Shown one piece after another: positions 59,596-64,000 of a stretch of 64,000 nt of DNA; the first letter of the stretch is position 1; every line of letters begins with the position of its first letter. The stretch lies in the NCBI GenBank assembly GCA_022497155.1, contig MU385758.1:1-64000 (forward strand), given 5' to 3'. The position numbers were made by a program, and so were the translations under genes. Below the pieces are notes generated by a model. The model searched no databases. It worked only from the letters and a program-made list of their open reading frames with translations, and was not told where the DNA came from. The stretch comes from Whalleya microplaca (lineage: Eukaryota; Ascomycota; Sordariomycetes; Xylariales; Xylariaceae).

Positions 59596-60715
59596 CTATA
59601 TGTTCTCATTTGGACCAGATATTAATATTTTGATAGCCTGCCCGCCCTTAACTCTTTGGTATGCCTCCTCCGCCTGCTGGAATGGCACAGTGTCCGTAAT
59701 GAGGTCTCTAACATTGATTCTCCCCGTACCCACGAGGTCAATTGCAAGTCTATAATCTCCACTGGAGTAGCGAAAGCTTCCCTTTGCTGTGACTTGTTTT
59801 ATGCAAAGTTCCATGATAGGGAAGATGATATCCGACTTCCCCATACCACCTTGAACATACGTCCCACCGGCTCGGACTACAGAGAGACTTGTGCGAATGC
59901 TCAATTCAAAACCACTGGCGTCGATAACCGCGTCGGCCCCTCTCGGGAGGCCAGCAACTTTTTTGATAGCGGATGCATTCTCTTCCGGAGAGATCTGCTG
60001 GCTTTTATATACATGCGTGGAGCTGAATGATTTGGCAAATTCAAGCTTCGAATCTATTATATCAACTGATACAATCTTCGAAGCTCCGAATACCCGCGCA
60101 ACTGCTGCACAAAGGAGGCCAACTGGTCCTGCACCCATAATGACGACGGATTGACCTGGAGTTACCGCGGCTTGGCGGACGATATGAACTGCTACGGCGA
60201 GTGGCTCGATAAGAGCTCCTTCTTTTAGAGATACGCCAGGGGGAAGTTTATAGCAAAAATCATGAGGCGCTACCCAGAAGCCGGTCAGAGTGCCATGGTG
60301 GGGAGGACACGCAGCAAAAACCATATCAGGACAGAGATTGTAATGGCCGTCGAGGCAGTCCTCACATCGACGACAGGGTGTCCCAGGCTCAATGGCCACA
60401 TGATCTCCCACGAGGAGACCCTTGACTTTGGAACCTATTTGGACGACCGTGCCTGCTGACTCGTGACCTAAGACAATGGGGTCCTTGAGGAGAGATCCAA
60501 CACCACCATCCTCCCAAAGATGAATATCAGAGCCGCAAATGCCAGTGTAGTTGACTGCAACCAGAACATCATGTGGACTCTTTAGGGATGGTATGGGTCT
60601 CTCTTCGTACCGCAAAACCTTCGGCGAGTCGAGAATCAAAGAGAGATTCTAAGGTTCAGTTAGCTAAGCTTCGAATCAGAGACGTGATGCTTTGCTCACT
60701 CACACTGGCTGCCAT
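59596..60715 (-). CDS. Zinc-dependent polyol dehydrogenase (xylitol/sorbitol dehydrogenase-like)
   Basis: Medium-chain dehydrogenase that would oxidise a polyol to a ketose with NAD+; the fungal relatives are D-xylulose reductase, L-arabinitol dehydrogenase and sorbitol dehydrogenase. Exon 1 60715-60704 (MAAS), intron 60703-60649 (GTGAGT...GCTAAC...TTAG), exon 2 60648-59596; 354 residues. The splice gives NLSLILDSPKVLRYEERPIP, the normal family start. The catalytic zinc site is formed by Cys in GICGSDIHLWEDGG and by GHESAG; the structural zinc Cys set is CRRCEDCLDGHYNLC. The Rossmann motif is GAGPVGLL and Asp in SVDI favours NAD. FAACPPHHGTLTGFWVAPHDFCYKLP replaces the usual FAATPPYDGTL, so substrate preference is uncertain. 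It is followed 690 bp away by a transporter gene on the same strand. Confidence 0.93.
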
Positions 60716-61401
60716 AATTCCTGACCTACGAAGACAACAGGGAAAGTCAGATTGAAATTTGATACACTAGTCGAAAAATATTAAGGCCAGAAGAAGGAAT
60801 GCAAGAGAAAAAGAAGACGAGCACATCCCCGCGACTATGACATGTAAATCAGTGACAACAGCAGCTTGGCAAGCTCCGTGGTCAAATCGTAACTAACGCC
60901 CAGAGCTAGCATCGCGTCCGTTAACGAATTAGACAAGGGGTATGATCATCTAAGTCTTTTATCTCAATTAGGTTAAGGTGTTATGACAGACAGCACTTGA
61001 CTTTGGCGACCCTGTCTTGATACCCACATAGGAAGCGGAATTTCCGCCATGCATCCGCCTTTTACGGGTCCTTGCCGCGGGGCTGGGTGTCGTCTGCGGT
61101 GAAGGTCTTCTACTATCTCACCTATCTCACCAGGCCAGATATTTAACGTTACCGTAGACGTTGCCAGCAAGAAGGTCATTTTCCTAGGGTGAGACCAGTA
61201 TTAAGCCAGGATAAGATGCGAACTGTGAACTGCACTATTTTATCATATTAGAGATATTCGGCTGAAACTATATAGTCTTCATATAGATTATAACTGGGCC
61301 AAGCTATGCGAATTCGCTAGATAAAGTGTACATCATATGCAAGAGAAATCGACCTAGCTCGTACCGGTGAATCGCGATTTCAGTACGCAAAACGTTATTG
61401 A
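60716..61401. other. Intergenic region between dehydrogenase and transporter
   Basis: The dehydrogenase promoter and the transporter 3' region. No other feature seen. Confidence 0.4.
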
Positions 61402-62952
61402 CTAGGAGATTGCCCTATCAGCATCCTCAGGCTGTTCATCTTGAACAATGGCGTGAATCTTGACACCATTGACAATACCCACCTTCCAGATGACAAATGC
61501 AGCCGGAATGATGCAAGCTGCGAAGAATGACAAGTTTACGGCCACGGCTCCGGAAAGGGCAAAGGTGTCGATCGAATTGATACCATATGAGATGGCTTGG
61601 CCGCAACTCTCAATCCCACGTATGATGGCGCTCAGACGAATGATCTCACCACCATCCTTATTTACTGTCCCAATCAACCAATACAAATAGTCATACATCA
61701 GATTGAACCCCACGAGCATGAGAACATAGACACATACGCCACGGCCGAACCCCGGATCCGACCAGTCGAAGACAGGCTTAGAATTCATGCCTTCGTACTC
61801 TTTGCATACGATCATAGCGTAGATATAAAGAGACGCCTCAAAGGCATATATCAGGACGAAAGCTGTGATGGCTCGTGTATTGACCGTTGGCTTTTTCCAA
61901 TCAAGAAAGAAACCAAGTCCAAAGTTCGCGAAAATCACACAGCAGCTAGCCACTAGTGATGCCAACGCTCTCGATCGTACGGTGAAATAAGTCGCGTTGT
62001 ACGTTGAAAAGAAGGCCTCCGAGAACACGCTCTGGAATATCATCGGCGTGAGTAGTAGGATTTCCTTGCGACACAACAATCTCCACATAGCTTTCAATTC
62101 CTCTTTGATAGACTTGGGTAAGAAGATCTTTACGCGAGTAAGGTCGGACCGCTGGACTTTCTCTGGCGGGGAGAGACAGGCAGCAACAAAGGGACCGAGG
62201 GATTGGATTGAGATAAAAATCAGGTACGTGTCGACACTAATATGGCCATGTTCATTGTTCGAGGCGTTCACACCAAGCGATACCGCGCCCCCGATCATTT
62301 GCCCGACGATACGACAAGCTAGCCAGTAAGCTAGATATTTTCCGCGCTTATGTTTCTCAGGGTAGGCTAGAACAATTGCTCCTTCCGTGAGCCAGAAGAG
62401 ACCGGAGAACAGGCCATCGATAACACACGCCACCATCAAGTACCAGTTGTTAGAGTATTTGACGTGCGTATATAGGCTTGCAGCATAGATGGGGAATCCA
62501 ATCATTCCCACTGTAGCAACGGCGGTCAGTTTCCCTATCAAGAAGAGCTGTCTCTTGACTCCCGACTACACACCAATAAAGAATTCCTGCTTCTGAAACA
62601 ATAAAAAGGGGGTAATAGACTATTGTAGATGCTACTCACTGACAAGGGCCCATTTGAGTCCAACCTTGGCAATTACCCAGGTGCCGAATATGCAGATGAC
62701 GAATTGAAGGACAAATATGACACTATTCGCGGTATTGACATAATAGGGGCTGGCTGCTCCTCCGGCGCCGAGGCCATTTATAGCTGCCCACAGACCTGGC
62801 GCTATGAAGGCACAGGCAGCTACGACAGAAACATTGAAGAACGTTGTGCGGTACCACGTTCTCTTAGATAGGGATTCAGGTGGTCGTGATACTGGGGTTG
62901 TACCCTCTTCGAGGGTGACATCGATTTTATCGAGTGACAAATTGTTAGCCAT
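61402..62952 (-). CDS. UNC93-like major-facilitator transporter, 481 residues
   Basis: Fungal UNC93-like (DUF895-type) member of the major facilitator superfamily; substrate unknown. Exons 62952-62640 and 62534-61402, intron 105 nt (GTGAGT...GATAG); the total is divisible by three. The N-terminal 35 residues are polar cytosolic; about ten to twelve hydrophobic segments follow. Family landmarks are VSVVAACAFIAPGLWAAINGLGAGG in the first helix region, DGLFSGLFWLTEGAIVLAYP with EKHKRGKYLAYW (a loop like the UNC93 YPxxxRKGRY motif), and FQSVFSEAFFSTYNATYF. The intron acceptor is chosen to give ALVRKLTAVATVGMIGFP; a slightly different junction is possible. Tandem position behind the polyol dehydrogenase suggests, but does not prove, a shared substrate. 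Confidence 0.87.
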
Positions 62953-63800
62953 TTGTCTGGCTGGGGAATAATATTTAGTTGTAGTTTCAAGGTCAGCCTA
63001 GAAGTAACAATAGAAGAGAGATTCGATTATGACACCAATTTTTGGTTTCATTTCTCCTTTTATACATTTATAGATCTAGTATGCGGCACCGAGAGCACTA
63101 ATAGAACTCATCAACAGCGGCCAATCAATTATGTCTACCAATAATATGGAGACAGTGACTGAATGAACGTTATTACGTCAACCCATTTAATTCCCCGTGG
63201 GGTTACCCAGGGGTCCCTAGCAGCCCCATACATAGGAGCCCCGAATATGGCTACACTCCAAATATGTCCATGGTGTACATGTAGGTATTCTACCGTAGTA
63301 AGACGGCCGATGCCAAAAAATTCCATCAATGTAGGCCAATATTCACCTTCCGGATAGTGTATCCCGAAAACTGCTCAGTTTCGGCATAACTACCACTTCG
63401 ACGTCCAATAAGAGCTCGTCCTAGACTCATATTGAATCGAAAAGGTTCGTTTTAGAAGATCAGAAACCATTCTCGTTATGGTAAGCAACCCCAAAATCAA
63501 GTTCCTGTTTTTTCAGCTAGGAGGGGAGAAGTGGAGAGTCTCGGCCGATGGCGTGTGCGCCGGCGTGAGCCGGGCGGTTTACCGCCAACTTGCCGCACTT
63601 AGGTATCAATCTCTTGTTAAGTTGCAGCTTGTGGAACTAGAAAATCGGGGACTTAGGCTTTCAGGTAGACCACATAATCAGTACAATGGGAACGGTCTTT
63701 TCTGTTGTATTGCAATTGCCCTTAGCTACTTCTGACGTCGACGTCGACGACGTGCTTCCATATAGTTAACCTTTTTATTGGACTTCCTTACTCCCTCGGT
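62953..63800. other. Intergenic region
   Basis: Upstream regions of two divergent genes. An 85-residue frame at 63478-63735 shows no family resemblance and is not called. Confidence 0.4.
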
Positions 63801-64000
63801 ATGGCATACGAGTATCACACGACTCCACAACAGGTTGAGGTAGCCAGGTTAAGCCGCAGGCTATTATGTCAGTAGAAGTTTCAAGTTGAGCTCGAGTGTT
63901 CTCGCTGACTATATTGCCCTTCTGTAGCAAAATTGGAATGCGAGGGTTCTGGGAAGAGAATTGTTGTTGGAATATCAGGCGTTCCTGGGTCAGGAAAAAC
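63801..64000 (+). CDS. P-loop kinase of the uridine kinase/phosphoribulokinase type, N-terminus only
   Basis: Exon 1 63801-63867 (MAYEYHTTPQQVEVARL...), intron 63868-63927 (GTCAGT...GCTGAC...TGTAG, 60 nt), exon 2 from 63928 running off the window. The joined frame gives a short helix followed by KRIVVGISGVPGSGKT, a perfect Walker A loop after a beta strand, as in fungal YFH7-like ATP-dependent kinases. Everything past the P-loop is outside the window, so substrate and length cannot be judged. The donor GTCAGT is non-consensus; the alternative GTAGAA three bases on would break the frame. Confidence 0.7.

Noticed and set aside
3149..62952. A single biosynthetic gene cluster linking the PKS, SDR, FAD oxidase, dehydrogenase and transporter
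   Set aside because: The genes are 13-50 kb apart, interrupted by ATP9, ankyrin, F-box and transposon sequence, with no shared promoter motif seen.
63478..63735. An 85-residue plus-strand frame before the kinase
   Set aside because: No similarity to the kinase or any family, and the kinase has its own good ATG at 63801.
1..64000. CRISPR arrays, rRNA genes, telomeric repeats
   Set aside because: No regularly spaced repeat-spacer pattern, rRNA-like block or TTAGGG array was found; the genome is fungal.

Overview
The window looks like chromosomal DNA of a filamentous ascomycete (Pezizomycotina, probably Sordariomycetes-like). The evidence is short 50-110 nt GT-AG introns with CTAAC/CTGAC branch sites, a nuclear ATP9 gene with a long mitochondrial presequence, a type I highly reducing polyketide synthase, fungal-only families (DUF3176, fungal rhodopsin-like membrane protein, F-box and ankyrin proteins), and AT-rich blocks whose only differences between paired repeats are transitions, as left by repeat-induced point mutation (RIP). 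It is accessory-rich, with one obvious housekeeping gene (ATP9).

Layout. 1-465 is the end of a non-autonomous LTR element, followed by an AT-rich relic to about 1.1 kb. 3.1-10.2 kb is an orphan PKS gene whose methyltransferase and enoylreductase regions look degenerate. 10.3-20.5 kb holds ATP9 and an acidic hypothetical protein between two inverted solo LTRs, each with a perfect 5-bp target duplication. 22.2-32.0 kb carries an ankyrin protein, a three-exon SDR, several small hypothetical proteins and a second, F-box-like ankyrin protein. 32.7-36.5 kb is a DUF3176 membrane-protein gene cut in two by a 1.6-kb LTR element of the same family as the window start. 37.7-43 kb holds an F-box protein, a GNAT acetyltransferase and a secreted FAD-linked (BBE-type) oxidase. 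43.8-44.4 kb is a 550-bp hAT-like MITE with perfect TIRs and an 8-bp duplication.

45.5-59.3 kb is the most striking segment. A multi-exon fungal rhodopsin-like gene is split in its last exon by a 12.3-kb insertion at a TA dinucleotide. The insertion is a pogo/Fot1-like DNA transposon of about 2.4 kb that itself received two LTR retrotransposons (2.4 kb with 251-bp LTRs; 7.5 kb Ty3/gypsy with 191-bp LTRs). All are heavily RIP-mutated, yet both flanking pieces of the host gene remain open and join in frame.

59.6-63 kb holds a polyol (xylitol/sorbitol-type) dehydrogenase and an UNC93-like transporter in tandem on the minus strand, a plausible uptake and oxidation pair. The window ends inside the first exons of a P-loop kinase.

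No coherent biosynthetic cluster surrounds the PKS. The oxidase, SDR, dehydrogenase and transporter are 13-50 kb away and separated by unrelated genes and transposons. All gene models below have introns placed by eye from splice consensus and family homology. Family names come from recognising conserved motifs, not from a database search.
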